From: Aldrovandia affinis
Taxonomy: Eukaryota; Chordata; Actinopteri; Notacanthiformes; Halosauridae
Length of the DNA stretch: 64,000 nt
Assembly: GCA_029706075.1 (NCBI GenBank)
Contig: JAINUG010000007.1
Span: 9,859,501-9,923,500 of the forward strand
Direction of reading: 5' to 3'
Below, in pieces: positions 1 to 38,996 of this stretch (the first letter of the stretch is position 1; each line of letters starts with the position of its first letter). Below the pieces are notes generated by a model. That model was not told the DNA's origin, did not search any database, and saw only the letters and a program-made list of their open reading frames with translations. The position numbers and the translations under genes were made by a program.

Positions 1-1949
1 ATTGTACAGACATGGTTGAGGGCAGTAGAAGTAGACAGTTGTACCATCAGGAATCAAGTGTCACCATCTACAAATGTGTCACCTTTGAGACTCATGATGC
101 ACTTTATATGTACATAAAATGTAAAATAAAGACAGAATAATTTACACCCTACTAATATGATTATTTTCCCCTCTAAAGCCATATCAGATTCCAGATAAAT
201 CATTGTTGTATGTGCTACCCCAGACACATTTGTATTAGAAGTAGGTATAGTAGGTATAAGGGTCACTTGAGGTCATTGATATTTTCTGTGAGAGAAAATA
301 TATTCATACATGTCCATTTTTTCTCTAGCCTGCCCAACCTTTCCGTGCACACTAAAGTAGCCCCGCTCACAGGAAGCACGCCTAATTACCCCCATTAAAA
401 CCGTCCGTCTCAAAACCCAACTTGATTCGTTTTTAATTGCTTTTTTTGGCAAATGGGAAAAGGTACTGGCACAACCCCTCAGAAGAAAGAAACTGAACGA
501 TTATGCAATGTCCCTGCTGTACACCGCATGTAGCCTTTTTTCCGTTTTGAAAACTTAAACAACTGCTACCTTTTGCCAAATGAGTGTTGGACTGTTGTGC
601 TCCATGGCTCGTACCTAGGTTTGTTAGGGATAGGACCAGAGCAGACAGACATTTCTCCCTTCAAATAATAGAGCCTAATAGAGCGTGGCACTGAACGTTC
701 CCGCTAAATACTGCATTGAAATATAACTTTAGCGAGGCAAAGGACAGCCTGCAGGAATCATTCAGGAGATGCATTTTTGAAACCACTAATCAGCATAGGG
801 TCTGCTTCTCCTTCAGTTGTTACTTCCTGGCCTCCTTTTGAAAGTCTAAGAGGATTGTGTTCATCATGCAGTGGGTTACTAAGTCAAGCCATGTGAGATG
901 TTGATAAAAGAGGGGAGGGGGTGGTGTTGGTGAGGGCAGCTTGCACCTGTAGAAGATGTATAGGCCTGAACTTTGTGTGTAAAATCCCTGGGGGAGAATC
1001 CTATTATGGCAGTGATATTGGGCTAGGAGGCTGCAGTTGGCCTGACTTTGGCCTTGAAGTTTCTCTTTGGCCTGAGCTATAAATCTTTGGGGTGGGGGGG
1101 TGGCTGGTAGGGGTACGGTGCTGGGAGTTAAGCCACATACAATAGGCAGCTGGTCTTCTGCAGTCAGATGTTGGGATCAGCAGACGTTATCCTATCTCCA
1201 TCTAAATGGATTTCACTGTTCACTGACAGAGAGAGAGCTGCACTAACGTCTCTCTGACTCTTAAAAACCTCTCGGGGGCAGGGGGGGTTGGGCCTGCCAC
1301 ACCTTTTCAGAGAAACACCTGCAATTGCTCTGCAGATTTTATCAGTTTAAGTACCCTGACTCCGAGCAACAGCGCTGTTCAAACAGCCATCTGGTTAAAG
1401 ACGCTGACCTGTTGTTGCCCCCGCGGGGCACTTTTCTTTGCGTAACACATCAGCAGAACACATGTTACAGTAAACCGTTTTAGTTTGACTTGAGCTTGTT
1501 AACTAACCACACACAACAGCACTTGCATCAAAGGTTTTTTTTTTGCAATACTAATTTTAGCAGTTGTTGATGACATTACAATTCAGCTCATAGGATGTGA
1601 TTTATGAATCTTGCTTAATGATTACTTTGTGTTAAATTGTAAATAGCTGGTAAAATACTTCTGGATAGTCTCCTTTGCACATCCTACGCCACAGCTTTAA
1701 CCCCGTTTAACGTTGCTAAAAATGGGCTCTCCTCCAATAGTTTGGTTGAGCCGTCCTTCCCCAGATCCCAGCAGGGCCGCCCCCCCCTGCCTGTGGACCG
1801 GGGTCTGGTGGTGGCCACGTTTCCAGCCGCACCGTTATTCCCGCGAGTAAAAAGGCTTCCTTCCTCCCAGTATCCCCCGGCCCCCAAGCCAGGGACCTCT
1901 GAGAGAAAAGCACCATATTGTTGGTTTTGTCCATTGTGATGCAAATGCA

Positions 1950-2300
1950 GAGCCAGAGACCCCAAGCCATCCATCATGCATGACAGGACAGCCAGGCTAT
2001 TGTCCAGGCATGCCCGGGATTTGTGTTTCCACTCCACTCTGGAGCAAGGGCCAGGGCCCAGTGCATTCTGGGAGATGGAGAAGAACTGAGAGGATTAGGG
2101 GCTGCTGTTACTATGTAAACACCGTAATCAGATGAAAAACAACAGGGCCGTATAAAGACACCTATTGCACGGCCACAAAGTGCGGAACTAATCAGCATGG
2201 CGGTAAAGGCCGGGCCTTTGAGGATCACAGAGAGTTCCTTATCAAATCTTTGTCAAAAGGAGAGCGGTGTTTGCCCCACGTACGCTGATTTGCCCTTGTC
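1950..2300. other. candidate conserved non-coding element
   Basis: Unique-looking block with mixed GC and AT motifs (for example tatgtaaacaccgtaatcag, tgcggaactaatcagcatggcgg) and no transposon hallmarks or convincing ORF. Inferred from texture only. Confidence 0.2.
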
Positions 2301-3098
2301 TATGTTTCGTACTGGGAAGTGTAAAAATCACTGTCCTCTGTAGTTCTTTCAATGGCACATAAAGTACTAAATGAAAGATAACTGCAAGGGAACGGCTTTA
2401 CAATTTACAGACGCAGTGCCCTTTCGTGGATTTAATTAAGGTCAAGCACGGACAAAATCGCAATTGAGGTGCTATCACACGGTGACAAATGACACTTAGG
2501 AATGACAATCTAATGAGAATGAATGATATATCTCCCTGTAGTGGGGTGGGTCAGGACTCCTTGAACCTTCGAAGCAGCTTTTATTGGCCCACGGTTCAAA
2601 CTGTGGAAGGAGCATTAAGCAGAGAAGCCACATAACGCAGACATCGTGTGTTGCCAGTATTTTTTTGGTGAACAAGGTTTTACTTTTCTGACTGCCTTCG
2701 TTACGTTCCACAATCAGTTACAAGACAGTCTCATTTCCCATGGCAGTGCTTGTGTTTAACACAGGAATGGCTGCTCCCCCATCTGGTCTACAGGCCTTTG
2801 TGTTTACTCACCAAAAAAATACTGAGGCATAACCTAAATGAATAGCAGGTTCATCATACACTTGTTTGGTAGATTTTATGGCTTCGGGAGTAATGATCTC
2901 TACATGGTAATGTCACTGGAAGTGATATAGTACATGCATTGTTCTTCATATTAATGGAGAACAACAGCATGGATATGTTATTGGTGTAACAATATAACAA
3001 GCACTCCTTTACTCCTTTCCTTTACACTTTACAAAAGTGATCCCTGGAACTTTCTGGAACTCTTAACATTTTCCAGTTTAAATGTTAGATCTACTCTG

Positions 3099-3183
3099 TG
3101 TGTGCGTGTGTGCATGTGTGCGTGTGTGCGTGTGTGTGTGTGTGTGTGTCTGTGTGTCCGTCCGTCCGTCCGTCCGTCCGTCC
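3099..3183. repeat. (TG)n followed by (CCGT)n microsatellite
   Basis: Alternating tgtgtgcgtg units pass directly into five to six copies of ccgt/gtcc. It is a compound simple repeat with no sign of coding. Confidence 0.95.
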
Positions 3184-4619
3184 TGACCACTGAAGAGCCC
3201 CTTCTGATGGGGTCAGGCCAGGTCACCCTGGGTCAGGGTGAGGTCTGTGTTTGAGGTCTGGGAAGACAATGGACGTCAGAGTACAATCCATCAGCCCTGG
3301 GCCAGCCTTGCCTCCCGGGAGTGCCCTGACTGCTGGAATGAGCTGCCATGTGTGGTCAGACACAGCTGTCAATCACATCCCAGAGCATTCTAAGCCCTGC
3401 CCCCAGAATGATCGATTGAAGGTCAACAAATTCCCCTTCCCCCATCATGAGCGAGATGCCCCACCACTACAGGCCGCTGGGGTTACACCACCACCTCTTT
3501 CTCCGTTTCCCTGTAGTTCAGACTGTTTTTTCTCAACCTCATTGTTTTTTCTGCTCCTCATTCAGTGAGGAGTCATATCTTCCAAAATGAAAAGGAAGAA
3601 GTGTGGAAAACACTGACTATTACTGAATTTAGGACTAAGGAAGCATTATCCAAACTGAAGAAGTGTGTGGCACTGTGGTCAGGGCATGCAAAGGGAATCT
3701 GTACAGTGAAACGTGGGTTCTTCGTTTCCAGCAGCCAACCACCCATTTCTAAGAAACTTCAGGAGCACAAGGAGATGGGGGTGAGAGGGTGGGAGGGTGA
3801 GGGGTGAGAGGGTGACAGGGTGGTGGTCTAGCAAGTGCATAAACCCAGACAGCCTTTGGGAAGTGGGCTTTCTGGCAAAGTCTGGACACTTCCATAATTT
3901 CACAGCTGATCAAGCACGTTTCACTTCCACCCTGTCCCCTGACTCTACTGTGTCCCTCATCAACAGGGAGTCGAAGAAACACACGCTCTCCCCGCTGCCA
4001 GCAAGCATGAGTCTGCTCTGAGCATCAGCTCATAAATGTACAATCCTTTTCCTATTTATCCCACTGACAACAGGAAGGACAAGTAAAACTGACCTCTTTA
4101 CTAGTTCCCAAAGAGTTCAAACACCCCTAACCTTCTCTCCTCTCTCCCCCTCTTACCTGCCAGTCATATTGGATTCAGTGAGAGCAGGATTGATTCAGTT
4201 CAAACCTAAATTCATCTGCCAGGAATGCTAATGTGATAGTGAAATGGCAGTGTTCGGGAATAGACTTTTTTTTTTTTCTTCTTCTTGTGTTGTTTTTGTG
4301 TGGACTCTTCTGGCCCATGTGCTGTTTCACTGCAGTGAGATGGAAGCCAGGGCTTTTATGTTTCCTCACGCCCAGCCATTAAAGAGGAGCAGGGAAGCTC
4401 TGCGGGGCAGCGGGCCCACTCCAGTCAGGTCCCGGCTCGCCGTTCGGCAGCAGGGCTTTCAGAGTATACTTTCTGTCTGGAAAGGGCCAGGGGCCTCCAT
4501 GGCTGTCCCGGCACTCAGTGACTCACCCGGCTGGCCATCGGGAGGGGAAAGGGGGGTGCCTGACAACAGAGCCCCCCACTCCTCATCCAGCCAGTTCTGT
4601 CCCACCAGGGGGCGCTAGC

Positions 4620-4990
4620 CCAGTGTTGACTGAGAGGGACATAAAAAAGGTCACGCAGCAGCACCGGTGTCTCAAGGGGAAGTCATTTATCGGCGATTGC
4701 AGCGCTTTCAAACATGATTAAGAGCTCCTGGCTGCCCGGCCTCACTTACCTCCCACCAAGTTTAAATAACCATGTGTGATAACAGAGAGGAGCTCCCATC
4801 TATTTAAAGTGCACATGTGGAAGCAATACTGCAAAGTGGCTTTTACGTCACTTTTCTCTTGCCATTTGAGGCAGAGCCGGCTCTAATTTTAGACCCTCAG
4901 CGCCGACGTCATAAGAAATAAACCAGGGCCTCTCCGCGATGTGCTGCACTGTCACAATCTCATTAGCCACGTCTTTTGTCTTCCTCAGAA
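4620..4990. other. candidate conserved non-coding element
   Basis: Non-repetitive block of balanced composition, without an ORF, in an otherwise AT-rich intron. It holds closely packed AT-core motifs (ctatttaaag, gtttaaataacc, ttttacgtcactt, gacgtcataag). I infer a regulatory element from texture only; conservation was not tested. Confidence 0.25.
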
Positions 4991-6735
4991 AAGGAATGAA
5001 ATGGGATATCGTTAAGTATATATTTTCAAGACAGATTTGTCTTTCTTTTAATTTGATTGATTTTAACTAGATTAACAGCCTCTTTATTTCTAGGAATGCC
5101 TTGAAAGTAAGACAAGGTTTAGACCTTCCTAAGGCATATTTGAAGTTACACTCACCGTATATAATTACATTATATAGTTTAACAAGGAAAAAGGCCCTGT
5201 ATGTTGAGTGGATTAACACTGACTGTAGTTAAAATGTGAGAATAAAAACTAGCAGGAAAGGCAAGGCTTTGAAAGCTTTGATTTTGTTTCAGTTTCCACA
5301 CAGAAGTTTCATTTTTCTCTAGCCACAAATTGTAATCTTTACCCTTTTTCCCAAATTAAAACCACCCAATCATTTACAAGATGCAAAGTATGCCCTCTAA
5401 TAAACATTCTGTTGTTATATCTTTCTGTCCTGTTTTGGGGATTTTGGGGTCTTAAATGTGACCCTCCCCCATTTTTTTGTAGAATATCGCTTTGAAAAGC
5501 ACACAAGAAAGAAAGCTGGCTCGCCAAGTCACACTGAGTGTTTTTTTCCAACTTGTGAAAAGAATGAATTATTCAGCAGTAAGCATGCTTACAGCTGGCC
5601 ATTGGGGGCTTTGATCTAGGAATCAGGCGTCTGCATGAATGCCCTTATTGTCATGTTATGTGTACACAGTGTGTGAATTATTGAAAATAGCGAGGCCCCC
5701 GTCTCATCTGGTAGAGATTACAGTGCAGGCATGCTGGGTGAAGGGCTGTAATTGAAAATCCCCAGATGCTGTTTATTTGACTGGGGGTCACATGATCTGC
5801 TGCAGTCAGCATAGCCTTAACAAAGCGTACCCCACTATGAAAGCAAGGGCCCAGCCTACCTCTCTGGCTCCACCTCACCACCGCCCCCCAACACACCCCC
5901 GCTCACACAAAAGCAGCACAACACCTGTCTGGGTGGAGCATCCTTCTGGGACAGAGCGTTGCTTCACACCAGGAGTTGTGTTGTGTGTGTACATGTGTGT
6001 ATGTGCACATGTGTGTTTGTTCTCAGATGAGGACTAACAATGCAGGTACAACCTGACTGATTATTTCCTGTGTGATTATACTTTATTCTACATTACTTGA
6101 ATGTGTTAATGTAACAGTTTACCATGATCACTTGACTCGCAAATGCATAATTTATGAAGAACCCATCAACGTTTCTTTGATTATTACTTTCATTTGCTTC
6201 TTTTCAGAAGAAAAGTAAATATGTAGAAACAAATTTTCCACAGAAATTTTTCCACATCAACTAAATGTATGGCAGTATTAATAACAGTTCTGTCTCTAAT
6301 TGTACTTGTAATGTAAGTCATGGAGCAACAGAACACATCACAGACAAACATGCTACAGTCTGCAGTGAATTTGAAATACAGAGAGATACATTAGAAAGAG
6401 ACAAAGGTGCAAGTTCTGTGCATTATAATTTGTTTGCGTTTTTGTCCACCCTGACCACCTCTTAACTGAAATGCAGGGCGTTATGTGCTAGTTTGGTGAA
6501 GTTATTAATGGGCACATTTAGGGCTATGTGATATATGATAAATGTTTTGTGGATGTTCTGTATTTCACTGCACTCTGAGGCAAATTGTTCAATATACAAC
6601 TATTTGAAATGCAACCCGTATTCAACTAAGCAGTTCGAAGTATTTGATTTTTGCACTTGTAAGGAGTGGTTCAATGAATGTGAATGAGAGAGACCATCTC
6701 TAGACCTATGTAATTGATATGTGTTTATTTGAGTA

Positions 6736-6767
6736 AATGTATGTATGTATGTATGTATGTATGTATG
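6736..6767. repeat. (ATGT)n microsatellite
   Basis: About seven to eight uninterrupted atgt units. Confidence 0.95.
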
Positions 6768-7819
6768 CGCACTGATTCATGTTATGTTAAATATTCAATG
6801 TTAACTACAATAAAATGTAGGCTACATAATTGGTTGGTGTATCATGGGGCAATGCGAGTGATTACAGAGGTTGGATATGATTGCACGGGAGAGGAGTGAC
6901 CTTACAACGAGAAATAGTAATGAACAAAATGAAGAGATTGCCGATTGCTGTTCCATAACAGTTCATACTTTATTTTACATGCTGTAACAGTCAGAATAAC
7001 AGTGATATAATTCTGAAACAACGTTAATTGAGACTGGGTGATTATTTTGTTAAGTAATATCTGGGGTAATGGATATTACTTAATAAAATAGTAACGTAAC
7101 GGATATTTTTTTAAATTCAGGACAACATCCATCATTGGGACGCAGGAAAGCAAATCAAAATGCAGAATATCTGGTCACCCTATGCAGAATATCACAAGTG
7201 CATCCATGAAATAGTGTTAATAAACACATTTTAATATATGTGACACAAAATAAACTATCTTGACTACACATATTTTCCTTTTCCTCCTCCCGGACACAAA
7301 GCACTTTTTTTCTGTAGGAAATGGATGCACATGCATGCTAGTTTTGTTTACTTTGGTTTAGTAATTCCACATGATACCATCCAATTACATGCTCCATTTT
7401 ATTGTAGTGAAAGCAAGTCTCTTAACGTGCTCTTTGCAAGCCATGGCGCTGGCTTTTCATTAGACATGCCAGAAATGACCAATTCACTATGGCAAAGTTA
7501 TTAAAGGGGGAAATGCTGATGATCTGATTGGCCATAATGACCCAAACCCTCACCACACCCACAGGAAATGTATTCTTCTTAAACCAACCTCTTTTACAAC
7601 TGCACTACAGGTTCGCTACCTTCTCTTGTCACGCTAACTACCAGAATAGGACAGACAAAGTGAACAAAGTGAACAACCAAAGATGAGTTCACTTAGCAGA
7701 ACAAGAAAGCACCGGTGTAAATTAGTTACAGGCTTCAAGGTCAATTCTACATGGATATCAGGAAGTATGTTTTTATATAGAGACTTGTCAATATGTTGAA
7801 CAGCTTTGTAGGCCATGTA

Positions 7820-7945
7820 GTAGAGGCAGAAACACTTGGGCTATTCAAGTCCAGGCTTGATTCAATACTGGGTATACACTAGGAAATGATGAGCCTAGAT
7901 GGGCCGGACAGCCTGTTCTTGTCATTATGTATTCTTATGTTCTTC
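7820..7945 (+). mobile_element. CR1/Rex3-like LINE 3' end
   Basis: Contains 'cttgggctattcaagtccaggcttgat' and 'gatgggccggacagcctgttcttgtcattatg' and ends in tattcttatgttctt-like short units, the kind of 3' end found on CR1-type LINEs in fish. No coding part is left. A related tail in reverse orientation lies at about 50006-50115. Confidence 0.55.
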
Positions 7946-9690
7946 TCATGTCCTTGCCTTTGAATATGCCCTTTCAGAAATATAGTCATGTTAAAATTTG
8001 CGCCCATTGTTTGTTATACAATTTAACTAAGGCTGTAGCTGAGAACATCTAAAGACAAACTGTAAAACTCAGCCTTGTTCCAGAATGGGAAGCACTCTTA
8101 TATGCCCTGACTGAGTGGGGTTGGGCCAGTGCTGTTGCTCAGGATGCCCCACCGCTTGGGTTTGAGCCTCCAGGACCTGGCACAGCCACCCTCTGCCCTG
8201 CGCTTCAGCTGCTCTGTGAAACTTTAAGAGTAATATCCATGCTGTTTCACAAATCACATCCCCGTCCAAACATTCAAGTTATGCGTTGCCCCTGTCTGAG
8301 AAGAAGAGCAAGACTGTGAGAGAAAGAGGGAGACATTCCAGAAAGATACATTTTTCTAATTCAACATCTGAATTTGATTATTTCTTATCATTGTCAATTA
8401 TTAACTAAAGCTATTTATTTTATTTTATTTAAATCCTCTGTGCATGCTTTGGAAATTGGAAAGACGAGAGGGAGAGGGAGAGGGAGAGGGGGAGGGGGAG
8501 ATGTGCCTTTTGGGCTGCTGCTCTGGCTAATGTTATGAGCACAGGGAGCACCTCACAGACGGCCCCGCCTTTCATCTTACACACCTGATCTGAGTGCGCT
8601 CCTGGGCTCACAGCAGGTGGGATCCTCGGCCTGGTCACCCCTGCCTGCCACAACACAACAGGCAGGCCACTACAACATCCACCCTCGCACACACACAGTC
8701 CTGCTTCAACACCAAACAAAGCCGCTTCAAACCGCGCCGTCTCAGCCCTGCATTGTGCGATGCTGACAGCAATTATCTTCAGCCAACGTCTTCACCTTAT
8801 TTAGGATTTACTTAAACTGCAGTGAGGATGTTTTTGGGACTTTGTAAGTTGTCGAAGCTGTACTGTTTGGGTACAGATTTCCTCTTGGCTTCATTTGAAC
8901 ACTACGAGCGCGTTAAAGACATTGCTATTGGTTATACATGAAAACATGTTTGTTACATTAAGTGGAAGGGGGGCAACAAGGCTCTATGGTAACCATTGCC
9001 TACAGCTGGGTACATAATTAGAATGCCTCCTTACCTATAATTTGCATAATAGTTTTGGGGTGGCAGTATGTTATTAACATATGAAAAGGCTAAACAGGGG
9101 TCATTGTGCTCTGCTTTGGAAATTAGGAGAAAGCAGAGGGCAGGAGAATGTTTGGAGCTGCCATCAATGGGAAATGACTACAAAGCTATGGTTTAATTAT
9201 AATCTTGTGAGAATACTACTGGTGTTAAATTAACACATTTCCGTTTCAGTTCTTTCCCGTAACAGTAGGAATGTCAGGATCTTTTTCCCTTCCCTTGAAT
9301 CAGGCTTTGAAAAAATGTGAAATAAATTAGATTCTGTGGAAAGGACTGTACACAAAAGCCCCCTTTGTGGTGGTACCACTTGTTGCTTTTATATTTAAAT
9401 GACGTTTTTGTTTGTTGAAATGTATATGCCTCCATATGTAAATGTAATTTAGATGCATTCATTACGTTTATACTGATCTGGGATAATAAGTACCTTATAT
9501 TTTTAGATTCCAAAATTTGTCTTAAATTCTTTTCACTGTTTCTTGAAAATATATCTGAAACTGGGTATAAACTTACCATCCAGCATTCATAATAAAACTT
9601 GTAATTTTGTGGATATGACCCTGGAAAAAATCTATTTTTCACATTTTAATTTGTTAATTTGTAGTTTGTTTTATTTTTCTCTTTTGAAAG

Positions 9691-35141
<25,451 letters not shown>

Positions 35142-35256
35142 GACGCCCATCACCGAAAAACCCCTCTGACATAGACTGAGAACCTCAATACAAGTGGCAG
35201 TGCCTCTAATTGAAATCAGACCCAGACTACTTTTAGTCATATTTGGGTGAAGCCTA

Positions 35257-35304
<48 letters not shown>

Positions 35305-38300
35305 ATTTTATTTTTTGTCTTTCTTAACGTGTATATGTATGACTGCAGTTGTGGTACATTGTATTTTTTGATACGTAAAAAGTTCTTCATTTTAATGGTT
35401 GATATCTGTCTGTAGTACGAAGTACATATAATGTGGCAATGCTTAACACAAGACAGAATCATCTGTTGAGTGGGTTGCATTTTGTCTACAGATTTCATTT
35501 TATTTTCTGTTTTTGTCCTGTAAGGGTTAAAAAGACACTAGCCTTTGTTTTGTGGGTTATGTAAACTACATAAGTGTGTGTGTGCGCGCGCGGGTGCGTG
35601 TGGTAATTTGTATGTGTGTGAATATATGTACACATACATACATACGCATATTTTCCAAAGAAAAGTGTTTTGAAATATATAATTTTTTGGTAATTACATG
35701 TACAAATGAAAACTATTTAGAAGATGAAACGTTGTGGCTTATCGTTAAGTACAGGACACTACAGGAGTAAAACATTTGTAGTTGTCAGGGAATTCAGAGA
35801 CTACACCTCGCTAAGATGTTCTTTATCTCTGAATCTGTGACCAACAGCAGAATGAGTGCACTGTAATAACACTAAGTATGTATATATCAGCCATTTTCCA
35901 GGTGTTGGCCAGGACAACCCTTATACTGCAATAAGAGAAAAACGTTTACCCCTTTAAATTCTCTGGAGCTACAAATGTTTTTCATCCACGTGAAAAGAGA
36001 AAAAAATAGAATTATTATAAATCATTTTGTCAAAAATAGAAAGCACTACACAGATAAAATTGTCACTTTGTCCTAAGCACTTGGTTCTTCTGGTAAGACT
36101 GGTATTGAGGCTGCCTGACATATTGCCTTTTACATTAGATTAAGGACCCCAGTGTACTAAGAAACATGGGGTGTTTCTCTTCTGGGAAACCATGTGATGT
36201 TGAGTTTCAGTGGCATTTACGTTGCTTTGGTGCATAATTCCTGAACAGGCTATGTCAATTTTGTGTGATTTTTATTTTAATTTTCTTTATTTTTAATCTT
36301 CCTTTCGGCCATTCAAATATTTCATTTTTTATTGATTGTTAATATCCTATCCATTGTCAGTCAGTCGCTGCCTTTACATACACAAGTCCTATGAATCTGT
36401 GGCCTAAACTATTAATTTCCACAACTCCGAGCCTTAATTAAATGTGGTGGTGTGAATTCCAAAAGATGCCACTAAAGCTGTGATCTCTTTCCTAAGCTGG
36501 AAGACTTTCTTGTTAATGTCACACATTATAGGAATTTTACAGTACAGAACTGCCAAAGTGTAACTGTATACAGTGCCTTAGTGTATGTTGTAATACTGAC
36601 CGTCATTTACATGTCTGTTTTGATTTAGAAAACACTAAGAACAGTTTTTTGTGAACAAAATAATTACCTGCCAATATCTCTTTTGCATATAGACACCAAT
36701 GTTCACCATTCCATATCAAAATAACTGTGATAATAGATTAATAAATTAAATACTTTCAAGTTCTATTCATATATATGATTTCATTCTCATGACAAAACAA
36801 TATATACAGTACTAAACTAACTTTGCCTTTGTCTAAAAGACCAAAAATATCTATAGAGATATCAGATCTCTAATCATTTCCTGCACTGTAGCATGAAAGT
36901 GCCTTTGGTTTGGAATTTCCAGCTTAGAAAAGACAATGTATTACGAATTATGAACAAAACCAAAAAAAAAGATATTAACAACTGAGAAAACAGATCACCA
37001 CAATGCCTTTTTTTAAGTTTTATAATAAATGCATGAGGCACAGTACATTTTTAAACCTGAAATATAGAAATAAGATATTAAAACAACATAATTTGGTAAC
37101 ACAAAAAAATGGTGCAGAATATATTTTAAAAAGCACCTGTGTGTTAAGTTGTGTAATGTTAGCTCCTGTGAGGGGGAGATATTCTTAACCATGCCCTTTG
37201 TTCAGCAGAAGTAATTTTTAACTCATGCTGTTTAAATCTTTGCCTAACCAGCGATCATGATTACTGTAATTGTTGGTATTAATCAGTATTAACAGTATTG
37301 GCTTCAAGTTGTCCCTTGATATTAAGGGCGTAAGGTAGAAAAGTACAACCTTTTGATATAATATCTTCATCATATCTGTATCATAGCAAATCAGATGCAT
37401 GATCAGACACTGTAATTGTGGGTCATCAATACGTTCTTAATTAGACAAAAGTGTTTTTTTCTTTTCTTCTTCTTAAGAATAGTGTCTGGTCTTGGTGGGG
37501 GCTCTGTGCATTGGGGAGATCTCTTTAGTAAAGTACCCCAAGGACCTGAATGTTAGGATTCACAGTGAACGGACTGCGTTACAGTCCACTCACCTGACGG
37601 AGTTGCTGAAACTGCTGAAGGACTGCCCTTAGTTCTCCAACGTGCCAGAAAATGCATACGTCTACATTGACTTTCCATTCTTGTGGAACACCACAAATCA
37701 CTGTTGAAAAAGCCAGTCCCCAAATTATTTAAATGGTTCACACAATCTTTTTTAACACCACTTATTAAAAATAAAAGTAGATATAGGTAATATTTGCAAA
37801 TTCACCTGATATGATTGCCCTGTATGTTGTGCCTGAAGTAGACTACAGTGTTTTCATATCATTCACAATCAAATAGCCTTTGTTTAACATTTTAAATTCT
37901 GTTTTACTGCTCTTTTGCCTTGTGTACTTGTTCACATTAATGAATAACTTAATGAGATAAACTCAGTTCCTGTTTTTTATTGTGCTAAGCGTATACAGTG
38001 GTTTTGTGATGACTTCAGTATATTCAGAACCCGAGTCGATGGTCCTTGTTACTGCTGCACTGCTGGTACATTTGCCATGTCAACTCCACTTTGAAGACCT
38101 CTACGTCCAATAGGGATCGAGATTGTTTGTTACCTTTAACAAGATTAATGTTGGGAAAATATTGTAATAACCTGGACATTTGATGAGGATGCAGAAAGGA
38201 GTTTTGACACAAACATATCAGCAGTTTAGCTCTACTTTTTATTTGTTTCGTGTTTTGTCCATGTGTAGGTACTGGTACCTTTTTGTTCATAACCATTTTA

Positions 38301-38529
38301 AATGTTTGGCTTTAAAGTGAACTTTTCTTTAGTTCAGATAGTATCATGAAAAAAAACTATTGGGTTTGTGTGCAGAGATTGTTTTTAAAAGGTGCTTTGT
38401 ATAAAGAAACTCATGTATCCTGGCTTTTCTCGGTACAAACGTCTGAGATCATTCAGGAGGATGGATAAGGGTAGGGGCAGGAGAAAGGGAGAAGAGGAAC
38501 CTTGCTACACGTGTGTGTGTGTGTGTGCA

Positions 38530-38573
<44 letters not shown>

Positions 38574-38710
38574 CTTTACTGCAAATGGTCTTGTCTTTGC
38601 TCCGTAACATTTTGATGCCTTCTTGATAAAGTGGTAGATATTTTGTAGCTTTCTAGGAACTTTGTATGCATACCATATCAATTGAAAATAAAGATTAAAA
38701 CAGGATTGCC
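35142..38710 (+). other. tead1: probable long tead1 3' UTR and its poly(A) signal
   Basis: After the stop codon the sequence is AT-rich, largely free of recognisable transposons until about 38.7 kb, and contains a (TTA)n run (35259-35302), a short GT/GC repeat (35571-35600) and a long (GT)n tract (38511-38571). Several A-rich poly(A)-like motifs occur (for example near 36740). The best distal signal is AATAAA at 38687-38692, in 'gaaaataaagattaaaac', followed by a T-rich stretch. TEAD1 is known for multi-kilobase 3' UTRs, so the extent is plausible, but the true end needs transcript data. Confidence 0.5.
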
Positions 38711-38990
38711 TTTTCTTTTGTTCAGACACAACACACACCTGCGACAATATGGCCACGTTCAGCACACGAGCCCAGATAGGTTCGGTTTATAGACAGAAAA
38801 CATTGCACTTATTATCATAGTCAAACCTATGCAATTAGACCTATTTGGTCAATTACAGTGTACCTTAATTCAGCGTACTGTAATAGTGCAGCTTTAGCTA
38901 CGTATTAGGTTTAGGAAAACCAGATTGCAGTGTGCAATTGGAGTTGCATATCAGCGGATTCACAGCAAATTTCTTGCTAGTTCTGAAAAA
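37770..38990 (+). repeat. segmental duplication, copy 1 (distal tead1 3' flank)
   Basis: The segment 'aggtaatatttgcaaattcacctgatatgattgccctgtatg' through 'cagcggattcacagcaaattt...gaaaaacaatt' reappears with about 95% identity by eye from 46.87 to 54.89 kb. Copy 1 is contiguous with the tead1 3' UTR and keeps intact the sites where copy 2 received a hAT element (37848-37855) and a retrovirus (38077-38080). It has about 330 bp (38178-38510) absent from copy 2. Confidence 0.9.
38511..38571. repeat. (GT)n microsatellite
   Basis: Long gt run with two interruptions, inside the probable tead1 3' UTR. The matching place in copy 2 of the duplication has a short (GTGC)n instead. Confidence 0.95.
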
Positions 38991-38996
38991 CAATTA

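Larger units (their letters stand above)
1..9690 (+). other. tead1: upstream tead1 intron, mostly unique sequence
   Basis: No coding exon was found on either strand; the short ORFs here have no recognisable domains. The stretch contains simple repeats at 3099-3183, 5981-6020, 6736-6767 and 8461-8503, and a LINE tail at about 7820-7945. Several non-repetitive blocks look like conserved non-coding sequence and are listed separately. It should be the intron preceding the TEA-domain exon at 9691. Confidence 0.7.

Noticed and set aside
1684..2037. 117-codon minus-strand ORF
   Set aside because: No domain, low-complexity composition and overlapping ORFs on both strands; it lies in a GC-rich intronic block and has no splice context.
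3029..3226. His/Thr-rich minus-strand ORF
   Set aside because: Translation of the TG/CCGT microsatellite.
37480..37740. Possible processed pseudogene near 37.5 kb
   Set aside because: A few codon-like stretches, but no frame longer than about 60 codons and no recognisable protein; left as part of the probable 3' UTR.
38500..38580. Short repeat array that might be read as CRISPR-like
   Set aside because: Plain (GT)n microsatellite in a vertebrate genome; no spaced repeats.
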